Assembly (NCBI RefSeq): GCF_000812565.1 | Contig: NZ_JTAM01000003.1 | Span: forward strand, 246,387 to 310,386 | From: Flammeovirga sp. OC4 | Lineage (GTDB): Bacteria; Bacteroidota; Bacteroidia; Cytophagales; Flammeovirgaceae | DNA length: 64,000 nt | Reading direction: 5' to 3' | Part shown: positions 9,602-18,219 of the stretch, one piece after another | Position numbering within the stretch: position 1 is the stretch's first letter | Layout: each line of letters starts with the position of its first letter | The notes under the pieces: generated by a model | Databases searched by the model: none | Told to the model about the DNA's origin: nothing | Seen by the model: the letters and a program-made list of their open reading frames with translations, nothing else | Position numbers and translations under genes: made by a program

Positions 9602-9796
9602 TCTAAAAATTGTCTAAACAAAACTGAGCTCAGTAATCCAATCCATTTACATTACTTTGCTGAAGGGCGAAATTAAAGATAAATAGAGCAGATAACAACA
9701 AAAAACAGTTTTGAAATGAAAACTAATAGTACATATTTATCAGAATAATGTATTTTTACACAAGTTAACATTCTACATTCAATAAACTAATCCATG

Positions 9797-9823
9797 CTGT
9801 GTACACAGTATCAATGAGATACT
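9797..9823 (+). promoter_or_regulatory. Palindromes in the TRAP operon leader
   Basis: CTGTGTACACAG at 9797-9808 is a perfect 12-base palindrome, and AGTATC at 9807-9812 pairs with GATACT at 9818-9823. GCTGTGT at 9795-9801 can also pair with ACACAGC at 9833-9839. They lie 25-50 bases before the dctQ start and could be a regulator site or a leader structure. Confidence 0.35.
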
Positions 9824-9847
9824 ATTTTTTAACACAGCTATTGCTCT

Positions 9848-10348
9848 ATGAATAGATTTTCTAACAAATTAAGCTTACTGAATAAGAAAATTGGAAGTTT
9901 TGTCTCTTATTTCTCTTTGTTGCTCATTATCATCGTTTGTTTTGATGTATTGATGCGATATTTTTTCAATAGTACATCAGCTTCCATAGCGGAATTAGAA
10001 TGGCATTTATTTGCTTGTATCTTTCTGTTAAATGCAGGAAATACATTAAGGCAAGATAAACATGTGAGGGTTGACGCTTTCTACTCAAAGTTTTCTCAAC
10101 GCACTAAGATCTACATCAATACTTTTGGTTTTCTGTTCTTTCTCACTCCCTTCTGCTTGTTAATTATTGATGCTAGTCTCCCCTACATCATCAATTCCTA
10201 CAAGATTATGGAACATTCCACTGACCCTAGTGGTCTTCCTTACCGATTTATCATTAAGGCTACAATTCCTACAAGTATGATCTTATTACTATTGCAAGGC
10301 ATGGGTAATACAATCGAGGGACTTTATTCTTTAAAAACTACAAAATAA
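9848..10348 (+). CDS. TRAP transporter small permease (DctQ family)
   Basis: 166 residues with four predicted membrane helices, at about residues 14-34, 50-63, 93-111 and 136-155. The N-terminal helix ends in VCFDVLMRYFFNSTSASIAELEW, which carries the DctQ pattern R(Y/F)xFN...WxEE(L/W). It is the small membrane subunit that couples the binding protein to the large permease DctM, encoded 4 bases downstream. The substrate is unknown. No DctP binding-protein gene is present on either side, which is unusual for a TRAP operon. Confidence 0.85.
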   Translation: MNRFSNKLSLLNKKIGSFVSYFSLLLIIIVCFDVLMRYFFNSTSASIAELEWHLFACIFLLNAGNTLRQDKHVRVDAFYSKFSQRTKIYINTFGFLFFLTPFCLLIIDASLPYIINSYKIMEHSTDPSGLPYRFIIKATIPTSMILLLLQGMGNTIEGLYSLKTTK

Positions 10349-10352
10349 CGAC

Positions 10353-11660
10353 ATGCTTCTCGCTCTTTTATTTATCTGCCTTTTTGGGGCTTTACTACTA
10401 GGATATCCTGTTGCTTTTACTCTAGCAGGTGTTTCTCTCATTTTTGGTTATTACACTTTTGGTGTTGACTTATTTTACCTACTTCCTCTAAGAATTTTTG
10501 GTACAATGAGTAATCAAATTCTGATTTCCGTACCGCTTTTTGTCTATATGGGTGTTATGCTTGAAAAATCTGGCATTGCTAGTCGATTATTAAACACAAT
10601 GGCTATTCTGCTTGGTAAAGTAAAAGGCGGCCTTGCTATTTCGGTGGCAATTGTTGGAGCTATGCTTGCTGCTTCAACCGGCATTGTCGGAGCAACAGTT
10701 GTAACGATGGGTTTAATGAGTTTACCGAGCATGCTAAAAAGAGGATACTCAGCAGAGTACTCTACAGGAATCATTGCTGCGAGTGGTACCTTAGGTCAGA
10801 TTATCCCTCCTAGTATTGTTCTTATTTTAATGGGAAGTGTGATGAATATTTCAATAGGAGATTTGTTTATTGCTGCAGTAATTCCAGGAGTTTTATTGGT
10901 GACTTTATATATAGTATACGTTTATGTTTACGCTCGTTTTAATCCTGACAAAGTGCCTTCTATTTCTAAAGTTGAAATTGATGAATTTAAGAAAGCTTTA
11001 AGTTTTACCTCTTTATTAAAAACTTTCGTTTTACCGTTTGTATTAATCTTAGCTGTTTTAGGGTCAATTTTTATGGGAATTGCATCTCCCACAGAAGCTG
11101 CCGGAGTCGGTGCATTGGCTGCTACTTTACTCACTGCATTAGAAAAAAAATTAACATGGAGTGCTGTCAAAGAATCTGCTCTTGAAAGTGGTTCATTAAC
11201 GAGCATGGTCTTTATGATTTTAGTAGGAGCAACAGCATTTGGACTCGTCTTTAGAGGTTTAGGAGGAGATGAAATATTAGTGGAATTTATTCAAAATGCA
11301 GATTTATCTCCATATATGTTCCTTGCTTTGGTTCTCTTTGGAATTTTCTTAGCCGGTTTCTTTATTGACTTCATAGAAATCATATTTATTTTTATGCCGG
11401 TAGTCACTCCTATTTTTGCATTATATGAGCTTGACCTTTTATGGGTTGCAATATTAGTCTCTCTTAATTTACAGACTTCTTTCTTAACGCCACCTTTTGG
11501 ATTCTCTCTCTTTTATCTTAAAGGTGTAGCTCCCAAAAGCATCAAGACAAGCCAAATTTATAAAGGAATCATTCCTTATATATGCATCCAACTTTTATTA
11601 ATCGTATTGGTGATCAGTTTTCCAAAACTTGTGACTTACCTCCCAAGTATAATAGAATAA
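10353..11660 (+). CDS. TRAP transporter large permease (DctM family)
   Basis: 435 residues of mostly hydrophobic sequence with about 12 membrane segments. It has features of the DctM/IT superfamily: GYPVAFTLAGVSLIFG at the N-terminus, ASTGIVGATVVTMGLMSLPSML, GIIAASGTLGQIIPPSIVLI, SPTEAAGVGALAA, and FLTPPFGFSLFYLKG near the end. It is the ion-coupled permease of a secondary uptake system, normally driven by a Na+ gradient in marine bacteria. It follows dctQ with a 4-base gap. The missing dctP must be elsewhere if the system works as a standard TRAP transporter. Confidence 0.92.
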   Translation: MLLALLFICLFGALLLGYPVAFTLAGVSLIFGYYTFGVDLFYLLPLRIFGTMSNQILISVPLFVYMGVMLEKSGIASRLLNTMAILLGKVKGGLAISVAIVGAMLAASTGIVGATVVTMGLMSLPSMLKRGYSAEYSTGIIAASGTLGQIIPPSIVLILMGSVMNISIGDLFIAAVIPGVLLVTLYIVYVYVYARFNPDKVPSISKVEIDEFKKALSFTSLLKTFVLPFVLILAVLGSIFMGIASPTEAAGVGALAATLLTALEKKLTWSAVKESALESGSLTSMVFMILVGATAFGLVFRGLGGDEILVEFIQNADLSPYMFLALVLFGIFLAGFFIDFIEIIFIFMPVVTPIFALYELDLLWVAILVSLNLQTSFLTPPFGFSLFYLKGVAPKSIKTSQIYKGIIPYICIQLLLIVLVISFPKLVTYLPSIIE

Positions 11661-11664
11661 AAAA

Positions 11665-11702
11665 GAGGTGGTTTACATCTATAAAAGACTGCAAACCACC
11701 TC
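11665..11702 (-). terminator. Terminator of the carotenoid operon
   Basis: GAGGTGGTTT and AAACCACCTC form a 10-bp stem with an 18-base loop. On the minus strand it is followed by TTTTTTATTC, so it best serves crtYcd, but it may also stop dctM transcripts. Confidence 0.8.
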
Positions 11703-11723
11703 CCTGTTTATATTAAGCTATTA

Positions 11724-12410
11724 CTAAGCTCTTTGCTCATAGTCAGATGAATACAAACGCATATTCCAACCTCTAAAACAAAGTAACATCATTCCTAAAA
11801 GATAGATAAAATCTTCTGCTGGAATTGTAAATACTCTAATGTTGGAAAATACTTCACTGTTATACCAAACAATTGGTTCAGGTGTAAATGAACCTGTTAG
11901 TATTCCATTAAAAATTAAAAATGGAAAAAGCGTAATTAAATAAGACCACCAAAAAGCTTGATTCAAGAATTTATATACTAATACCAATGCAATGCAAACC
12001 ACATAAAAGTTAGTGGTTGAATAGGTACCACCGTGATAAGCTTGAGATATTGCCACACCAATAAAAAAGTAAGCGGGCAAATAAGTCTTTTTTAATGTAC
12101 TTGGAAAATACGCGATCACACATTCATAAATGAACAGGAAGCAGTAAGGAATAATGAAGAAAAACATCCATTCCTCCAAAGGAAGATAAAAAAGACTTAC
12201 ACCTACAAGGTAATCAGGGTTGAATCCCCAATACATCATATAGGTGAAGATAATATCCCAAGGAAGGTAAATTACCCCCATTGTAAAAAAAGCAGGAATA
12301 AACCTTATCCAACTTTTATAAAAAGCAACTTTTTTATCGAAGCTTAATAATAAAGGCCCCATCAGAGCCAGTATATTTATGATTAAATAGATATCAGACA
12401 GTGCTGGCAT
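11724..12410 (-). CDS. crtYcd: Lycopene beta-cyclase, fused CrtYc-CrtYd type
   Basis: 228 residues with about seven membrane helices and two related halves. Each half has the acidic motif of the heterodimeric cyclase family: FYLPLEEWMFF in the first and TIPAEDFIYLL in the second. This form (CrtYc and CrtYd in one chain) is typical of Bacteroidota. It closes a beta-ionone ring on a linear carotenoid; since the operon also has CruF and CrtD acting on the other end, a monocyclic product is likely. It is the last gene of the operon, and its start overlaps the end of crtZ by 17 bases. Confidence 0.88.
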   Translation of the reverse strand: MPALSDIYLIINILALMGPLLLSFDKKVAFYKSWIRFIPAFFTMGVIYLPWDIIFTYMMYWGFNPDYLVGVSLFYLPLEEWMFFFIIPYCFLFIYECVIAYFPSTLKKTYLPAYFFIGVAISQAYHGGTYSTTNFYVVCIALVLVYKFLNQAFWWSYLITLFPFLIFNGILTGSFTPEPIVWYNSEVFSNIRVFTIPAEDFIYLLGMMLLCFRGWNMRLYSSDYEQRA

Positions 12411-12876
12411 TCTTCTTTTTTTGTTTTATACTTTTGGCTTCTTTCCAATATTTAAAAGGCACAATCAACATTCCAAAGCATTCTCCATCTTCTTTTGTCA
12501 ATCTTTTATGGTGCACTTTATGTGCTTTCCTTATGGCTCTGAAGTATCGATTATTTGTATTATCAAACCATTTGAATCTTCTATGAATCAAAACATCATG
12601 CGTTAGGAAATAACACAATCCATACATTGCTATACCAGCTCCAATCCATACAAAAACATAATGATTGTACATCATACCCAACATAATACCCAACCATGAA
12701 GGGATAGCGAAAATTAAAAAGAATAAATCATTTTTTTCAAAGAATGACTTGTGAGGCTCATGATGATCTTGATGTAAGGACCATAAGAATCCGTGCATCA
12801 CATATTTATGAGCTGCCCATGCTGTAAATTCCATAAACAGGAAAGTCATCGCTACTATAAAAATATTCAAAATCAT
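12394..12876 (-). CDS. crtZ: Beta-carotene 3-hydroxylase
   Basis: 160 residues, a normal CrtZ length. It has the four His motifs of this di-iron membrane hydroxylase family: HKYVMHG, HQDHHEPH, HDVLIHRR and HKVHHKR, with membrane helices between them. It adds a hydroxyl at C-3 of the beta ring. It is flanked by cruF (2 bases apart) and crtYcd (overlapping 17 bases), so translation is probably coupled. Confidence 0.93.
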   Translation of the reverse strand: MILNIFIVAMTFLFMEFTAWAAHKYVMHGFLWSLHQDHHEPHKSFFEKNDLFFLIFAIPSWLGIMLGMMYNHYVFVWIGAGIAMYGLCYFLTHDVLIHRRFKWFDNTNNRYFRAIRKAHKVHHKRLTKEDGECFGMLIVPFKYWKEAKSIKQKKKNASTV

Positions 12877-12878
12877 AA

Positions 12879-13544
12879 TTAAAGTTGGATAAGCGCTAGG
12901 TTTTGAAAGAAAAAATAAGTGAAAAATAATATATAAATATAGACTGAAATAGAATTATTAGACCTTAAAAATTTCAATCGTAAAAAAATAAATATTGTCA
13001 TAAATATCCACCAACTAATATAATTTTTTAATGGTGGCATTCCTCCGTCCCACTTCCAAAAACCTAGGGGTTCACAAACTCTCTCAATCAATACATCCAA
13101 CAGAACGACAAGTGCTGCTGAAATGATTGCCTTAAGATAAATGTTTAATTTTATTTTTCGACTAAATGTAACTCCTGCAACTGCTAAAATCAACCAATTT
13201 ATAGCAATTAATAAAGGAACGCCATCTAATTTATACCCTAAATTATCTAAGTAGACATATTCACCGAATAGAAATCCTTTATGAACACCAACCCACTCTA
13301 CTAAAAAGCTACCTATAAAAACAAAAGTATACCACACCTTGAGTCGGTTGGTCTTTTGATCTTCAAAATAAAGTAACACTAAAAAAGTGGAGAAAAGTAA
13401 AAAGGGTGTAAAAGGAAGGATAAGTTGATTTAATGGAAAAAAGGCAGCGACACAACCCACTGCATAAAATATAAATAAGAATATCTTGACCCACTTTTCG
13501 GTTGAAAAGGATTTTGCAGTCGATATCAATAATGTTGCTTTCAT
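12879..13544 (-). CDS. cruF: Carotenoid 1',2'-hydratase, CruF family
   Basis: 221 residues with about seven membrane segments. Family motifs of CruF (DUF422) are visible: FLVEWVGVHKGFLFGEYVYLDNLGYK broken by short variable parts, VPLLIAINWLILA, then DVLIERVCEPLGFWKWDGG and LKNYISWW. CruF adds water to the psi end of gamma-carotene or lycopene to give a 1'-hydroxy group, as in myxol and saproxanthin synthesis. It overlaps the end of crtD by 4 bases (ATGA), typical of translational coupling. Confidence 0.87.
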   Translation of the reverse strand: MKATLLISTAKSFSTEKWVKIFLFIFYAVGCVAAFFPLNQLILPFTPFLLFSTFLVLLYFEDQKTNRLKVWYTFVFIGSFLVEWVGVHKGFLFGEYVYLDNLGYKLDGVPLLIAINWLILAVAGVTFSRKIKLNIYLKAIISAALVVLLDVLIERVCEPLGFWKWDGGMPPLKNYISWWIFMTIFIFLRLKFLRSNNSISVYIYILFFTYFFFQNLALIQL

Positions 13545-14995
13545 TGGTTTGTTATTAGTTCTTCGACAATCTTGGCACTATTTAAACAAAGAGGAATACC
13601 TCCACCGGGGTGAACACTCCCCCCTACAAAATACAAATTATTAATATCCTTCGATTTATTCCTTTGTCTGTAAAATGCACTGTTTAGTTTATTGCTATTT
13701 AATCCATAAAGTGCCCCTTTCCAACTTTGAGTATCCTGTTCTATCAACTTAGGAGACCAATAAGATGAATAAGATATCACTTCCTCCAGATTCGTTTCTA
13801 ATTGCTTCGATAAAATCGCCATCACTCTTTTCTCAACCTTGGCGATCACTTCCTTTGTAAATAACTCTGGTTTTGGCGGAACATTGATCATTACAAACCA
13901 GTTTTCAGATCCCTTTGGTGCATCATCTTCATTAATCTTACTACTGATATGTACATAAATAGTAGGATCAGTAGGAATTTTAAAGTCATCAAAGATTTCT
14001 TGAAATTCTTTTTTATAATCTTCAGAAAAGAAAATATTGTGCAAGTGCAATTGATCAAATGACTTGTTTACTCCCCAATAAAAAACCATTGCCGAAGAGG
14101 ACAATTCTTTCTCTCTAGGCACTCTTATTTTTTTATCCAATATGTTTGGAATAAAAAAGTTCACGTCAACATTTGACACCACTAAGTCAGCATCAAAAAC
14201 GCCATCTGAAGTTTTCACACTTCTAATATTTTTTTGATTGCTGACACTGATACTTTCCACCTTTTTATTGGTAAGGAAAGTTACTCCTTCTTCTTCCGCA
14301 AGTTGAACCAAAGAAGTAACAATAGATCGCATTCCCCGTTTTGGAAAAAACACACCATCCTGATGCTCCAAAGCACTGATCACTCTCATGATAGAAGGAG
14401 TTTGGTAAGGATTGGAGCCATTGTAAGTGGCATATCGATCAAACAACTGTACGAGTTGGGGGTGTTTAAAATGCTTTTTATTGAATTGATGTAAAGATTC
14501 AAAGACACCTATTCTTGTCAAAACAGGCAACGCCACCCAAACTTCTTTAGTAAGAAGATCGGATACCTTTGTCAAACTGTTTTCAATAAAAATAGGTGAA
14601 GTCTTATTATAATCATCAATGATATTTTGAAGTACTTGGGAAACATTTACTCCCCATTTCTTCAAAACTTCTTCTGAAAATTTCTTTGGCTCTGAATAGG
14701 CTGTAAAAATGGATTTATCAGAAAAAAAATACTGAGTGGCTATTTCGGATTCCTCATATTGAAAATACTCATTTACATTTTTCCCATACAAAGCAAAAAG
14801 TTCTTCTACTAAGTGAGGTAATGTAAAAAGTGAAGGGCCTTGATCAAATCTAAAACCTTCTGCTTCAAATTGTCTCAATTTCCCCCCTAATGTATCTGAG
14901 GCCTCTAAAAGAGTCACCTTATAGCCTAGTTTATTAAGTCTTAATGAGGAAGCTATTCCTGCTATTCCTCCTCCTATAATTACAGCTTGTTTCAT
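13541..14995 (-). CDS. crtD: Carotenoid 3',4'-desaturase, CrtI/CrtD family
   Basis: 484 residues. The N-terminal Rossmann motif GGGIAGIASSLRLNKLGY with LLEASDTLGGKLR is that of FAD-dependent carotene desaturases, and the C-terminus has the matching VGGSVHPGGGIPLCLNSAKI. This is the second CrtI-type protein of the cluster. Since it sits with cruF, the likely role is C-3',4' desaturation of the hydroxylated psi end, not phytoene desaturation, which the protein at 16520-18013 would do. The division of work between the two is inferred from context and could be checked by closest relatives. Confidence 0.8.
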   Translation of the reverse strand: MKQAVIIGGGIAGIASSLRLNKLGYKVTLLEASDTLGGKLRQFEAEGFRFDQGPSLFTLPHLVEELFALYGKNVNEYFQYEESEIATQYFFSDKSIFTAYSEPKKFSEEVLKKWGVNVSQVLQNIIDDYNKTSPIFIENSLTKVSDLLTKEVWVALPVLTRIGVFESLHQFNKKHFKHPQLVQLFDRYATYNGSNPYQTPSIMRVISALEHQDGVFFPKRGMRSIVTSLVQLAEEEGVTFLTNKKVESISVSNQKNIRSVKTSDGVFDADLVVSNVDVNFFIPNILDKKIRVPREKELSSSAMVFYWGVNKSFDQLHLHNIFFSEDYKKEFQEIFDDFKIPTDPTIYVHISSKINEDDAPKGSENWFVMINVPPKPELFTKEVIAKVEKRVMAILSKQLETNLEEVISYSSYWSPKLIEQDTQSWKGALYGLNSNKLNSAFYRQRNKSKDINNLYFVGGSVHPGGGIPLCLNSAKIVEELITNQ

Positions 14996-15005
14996 TCAGT
15001 TTTAG

Positions 15006-15542
15006 TTATGCTATTGCTTGTTTTTTCACGTCTAGATAATACTTTACTTTTTCTAAACATAAACCAAACCAAGCCGTAAAGTCAGATGGTTTTTTCTTCA
15101 TCCAAGTTTCTAATTCAGCAATATCAATCCATCTGATGCTTTCAACCTCTTCAGGGTTGGGCTTAATGATTCCATCATAATATCCTACAAATACATGATC
15201 GTATTCATGTTCAATAAGCCCATTACCGAAGGCCGCCCTGTAAAGCACATGATCCACCCATTCAATTTCAGTATTGAAACCCATTTCCTCAACCAATCTA
15301 CGGTGTGCACCATCATGTACCTCCTCCCCTGGCTTGGGATGACTGCAACATGTATTGGTCCAAAGTCCCCCAGAATGGTATTTTGTCAAAGCACGCTGTT
15401 GCAACAAAAGCTTTCCTTCATTATTAAAAACAAAGACGGAAAATGCTCTATGAAGCTTCCCTTCCACATGGGCTTGAAGTTTCTCCATCACCCCTATTTG
15501 TTGATCATTTTTGTCAACAAGTATTACATCATTTCTCTCCAT
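15006..15542 (-). CDS. idi: Isopentenyl-diphosphate delta-isomerase, type I (Nudix)
   Basis: 178 residues. It has LHRAFSVFVFN, the active-site Cys in LWTNTCCSHPKPGE, and the Nudix-like AHRRLVEEMGF with EHEYDHVFVG. It interconverts IPP and DMAPP in the cytosol. The cell also has ispH in this window (52419-53318), so it uses the MEP pathway, which makes both isomers; idi here probably balances the pool for carotenoid synthesis. It lies 3 bases from crtB and 10 from crtD inside the operon. Confidence 0.94.
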   Translation of the reverse strand: MERNDVILVDKNDQQIGVMEKLQAHVEGKLHRAFSVFVFNNEGKLLLQQRALTKYHSGGLWTNTCCSHPKPGEEVHDGAHRRLVEEMGFNTEIEWVDHVLYRAAFGNGLIEHEYDHVFVGYYDGIIKPNPEEVESIRWIDIAELETWMKKKPSDFTAWFGLCLEKVKYYLDVKKQAIA

Positions 15543-15545
15543 AGC

Positions 15546-16382
15546 TTACAGTATATTTGCTTGATGACGAATATAAGATTGACATAAGATCATATATTTC
15601 TTCGGATCTGGAATTCTCAATCTTTCTTTTAAAATAGTTTCAGCAGGTGCATTTTTCACTTTACTAAACAGCCTAGTATAATATATATACGCTAAATACA
15701 CACCAAATCGTGCTTTTTTAGGTAACTGCTTAATACCTTCAAAACCTTGATCAAAGTCTTTTTGAATATCAGCTTCTATTTCTTTTTTCACTTCATCATT
15801 AAAGACTGAAATATCAATGTTAGGGAAATAAACTCTGCCTAAATCACGAACATCTGCCTTTAAATCTCTTAGGAAATTGATTTTTTGAAAAGCTGACCCT
15901 AGAGACATCGCCAAAGGCTCTAATCTTCTGTATTCTTTTTCGTCGCCTTCCAAGAAAACTCTAAGACACATTAAGCCTACCACTTCTGCTGAACCTAAAA
16001 TATAGTTTTTATATTCCTCCTCAGAATATTCCGTTTTATTGAGGTCCATACGCATACTTCTGATAAAAAGAGAAATCAGTTCCCTTTCAATACCGTATTG
16101 ATTTACTACTTCTTGAAAGCAATGTAAAATCGGGTTGGTACTAATTTTATCATCAATTGCCTTATAGCAATCTCTCTCAAAATCATCTAACAGCTGTTCC
16201 TTGTCATACCCATGAAAAGAATCCACAATTTCATCAGCAACTCTTACAAATCCATAAATAGCATAAATTGCTGGACGAAGTGAAGGTGCTAAAAATCGAA
16301 TTCCAATTGCAAAGGATGTAGTATACTTTAACGTTAGCGATTTCGATAAGTTATAAGACAAGTCGTCATAAATCTTTTTCAT
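15546..16382 (-). CDS. crtB: Phytoene synthase
   Basis: 278 residues. It belongs to the trans-isoprenyl diphosphate synthase head-to-head group. The first Asp-rich motif appears as RVADEIVD and the second as INFLRDLKADVRDLGRVYFP; FAIGIRFLAPSLRPAIYAIYGF at the N-terminus is typical. It joins two GGPP molecules to phytoene, the first committed step. GGPP synthase (crtE) is not in the window. A hairpin lies between crtI and this gene. Confidence 0.94.
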   Translation of the reverse strand: MKKIYDDLSYNLSKSLTLKYTTSFAIGIRFLAPSLRPAIYAIYGFVRVADEIVDSFHGYDKEQLLDDFERDCYKAIDDKISTNPILHCFQEVVNQYGIERELISLFIRSMRMDLNKTEYSEEEYKNYILGSAEVVGLMCLRVFLEGDEKEYRRLEPLAMSLGSAFQKINFLRDLKADVRDLGRVYFPNIDISVFNDEVKKEIEADIQKDFDQGFEGIKQLPKKARFGVYLAYIYYTRLFSKVKNAPAETILKERLRIPDPKKYMILCQSYIRHQANIL

Positions 16383-16466
16383 TACATTAAGTGTTTCAAG
16401 TTATAGTGTAATTGGTGTGTATCAATAAGTTATTATAAATACTTGGAGATGAGTAAAATTTAAATA

Positions 16467-16506
16467 TTCCTTTACTTATACATCAAAAACGGCATAAGTA
16501 AAGGAA
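16467..16506. terminator. Intercistronic hairpin between crtI and crtB
   Basis: TTCCTTTACTTAT and ATAAGTAAAGGAA form a perfect 13-bp stem with a 14-base loop, just past the crtI stop on the minus strand. It is followed by TATTTAAATTTT, not a pure T run. It may terminate crtI transcripts partly or act as a processing or stability element. Confidence 0.6.
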
Positions 16507-16519
16507 ATAGAATATTGTA

Positions 16520-18013
16520 TCAAACAACTCTTTCAGGAGCCTTTAAACCTTTTTTCTTCAATATTTCTCTGGCAACAAGTTCACCTGAAATAATAGAAGG
16601 TGGAACTCCTGGGCCAGGCACTGTTAATTGCCCTGCCATTAGTATATTATCTAGCTTTTTAAAACGGATAGATGGTTTCAAAAAGGCTGTTTGTTTTAAA
16701 ACATTAGAAAGACCATAAGCATTCCCTTTAAATGCATTATATGCTTCTACAAAATCGTTGTGAGCAAAAGTTTCTTTTACTATAATGTGATCTCTTATAT
16801 CAGTACCTGTTGATGCTTTCAATCGGTCACAAATCACATTGAAATAATGTTCTTTGATCTCTTCTGTATCTTTCAAGCCAGGAGCAACAGGAATCAAAAG
16901 CATTAAATTTTCCGTTCCTTCTGGAGCAATTGTAGTATCACTCACTGAAGGTGCACACATGTAAAACAATGGTTTTTTTGGCCAAGCAGGATGATCATAA
17001 ATCTCTTCTGCATGGGGCTCAAATGGTGTATCGAAATACAAGTTATGGTGATGAATATTGCCAATCTTTTTATCCATTCCTATGTAATACAGCAGACATG
17101 ATGGTGCCATTTTTCGATTATCCCAATATTCTTCAGTGTAGTTTCTATATTGTTTTGGTAATAGTTTCTGTTCGAAGAAGTTGTAATCACAAGTTCCTAC
17201 CCATTCATCATGTTTGATCACTTTACCATTGCTTTCCATAGAAGTAATGCTTCTTCCCTCACAATTTACTTTGTCAATGGGAGTTGAAGTATGAAATATT
17301 ACCCCTTTCTCAATCGCTAAGCTCTCAAAACCTTTGATCACCATTCCTAATCCACCTTTTGGATACCATGTACCCAATTTAAGATCGGCATAGTTCATCA
17401 AACTGTACAGTGCGGGAGTTCTTTTTGCAACATCACCCAAAAACAAAACTGGGAATTCTAAGATTTTAAGGATTTTCTCATTCTTAAAATACTTTCTGAT
17501 GTAACTCGCAAAATCAGAGATAAGATGAAGTCTTGGAATGTTTTTAATGACCTGCCATTCCGCAAATTCCATGATGGAGTAAGAAGGGCGGTGCACAAAA
17601 TCATTCATACCAATTTGATATTTGATTTCTGCTTCATCCATAAACTGCATTAATTTATCTTTTGCTCCAGTTTCCCATTCTTCAAATATGTCCCCGAGTT
17701 GATTTACATCAGCTGGAATATCTGTATAGTCAGTGCTTGACCAATATATTCTATATGAAGGGTCTAATCGTTCTAGTTCGTAGTAGTCTGATACTTTTTT
17801 ACCAAATTTCGCGAAGAAGTTTTCGAAGACATCTGGCATCCAATACCATGATGGTCCTAAATCGAAAGTGAAATCGTTAATCGTCTTAGTTCTAGCTCTA
17901 CCACCAATTTGTTCGTTCTTTTCATAAACATGAACGTCATGTCCTTGATCAGCAAGGGTTATTGCTGCTGACAAACCTGAAAAACCTGAACCTACAATAC
18001 CTATTGATGCCAT
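16520..18013 (-). CDS. crtI: Phytoene desaturase
   Basis: 497 residues, near the usual 490-500 of CrtI. The FAD motif is GSGFSGLSAAITLADQGHDV with VYEKNEQIGGRAR, and the C-terminus has LTVPGPGVPPSIISGELVA. TFDLGPSWYWMPDVFENFF is typical of the phytoene-desaturase branch in Bacteroidota. It converts phytoene to lycopene in four steps at the membrane. It is the first gene of the locus on the minus strand, 137 bases from crtB and separated from it by a hairpin, so it may be expressed at a different level from the rest. Confidence 0.92.
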   Translation of the reverse strand: MASIGIVGSGFSGLSAAITLADQGHDVHVYEKNEQIGGRARTKTINDFTFDLGPSWYWMPDVFENFFAKFGKKVSDYYELERLDPSYRIYWSSTDYTDIPADVNQLGDIFEEWETGAKDKLMQFMDEAEIKYQIGMNDFVHRPSYSIMEFAEWQVIKNIPRLHLISDFASYIRKYFKNEKILKILEFPVLFLGDVAKRTPALYSLMNYADLKLGTWYPKGGLGMVIKGFESLAIEKGVIFHTSTPIDKVNCEGRSITSMESNGKVIKHDEWVGTCDYNFFEQKLLPKQYRNYTEEYWDNRKMAPSCLLYYIGMDKKIGNIHHHNLYFDTPFEPHAEEIYDHPAWPKKPLFYMCAPSVSDTTIAPEGTENLMLLIPVAPGLKDTEEIKEHYFNVICDRLKASTGTDIRDHIIVKETFAHNDFVEAYNAFKGNAYGLSNVLKQTAFLKPSIRFKKLDNILMAGQLTVPGPGVPPSIISGELVAREILKKKGLKAPERVV

Positions 18014-18168
18014 ATTTTTAGTTGAAGTATTTTGTTTAACTATTTAAGACAAGAATATAAACAAAAACGTTGAGGAATTGTTTAAGCTAAGTCAAAAAAT
18101 TGAGTTTAGTCACTCTATTTCAAACTATTATAAATAAACATTCTTAGACATAGGTATTTTGATACAAA

Positions 18169-18201
18169 AAAAGGCTCCAAACGCACGTTTTGAAACCTTT
18201 T
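18169..18201. terminator. Terminator of the glycosidase gene
   Basis: AAAAGG...CAAACG and CGTTTTG...CCTTTT form an interrupted stem flanked by A and T runs, 19 bases past the stop at 18220. It also separates this gene from the crtI promoter region. Confidence 0.6.
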
Positions 18202-18219
18202 TTAACATATAGGAAAAGT

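Noticed and set aside
18050..18057. TATTCTTG (minus strand) as a crtI -7 element
   Set aside because: One position departs from the consensus and no -33 element fits, so it is not listed as a promoter.
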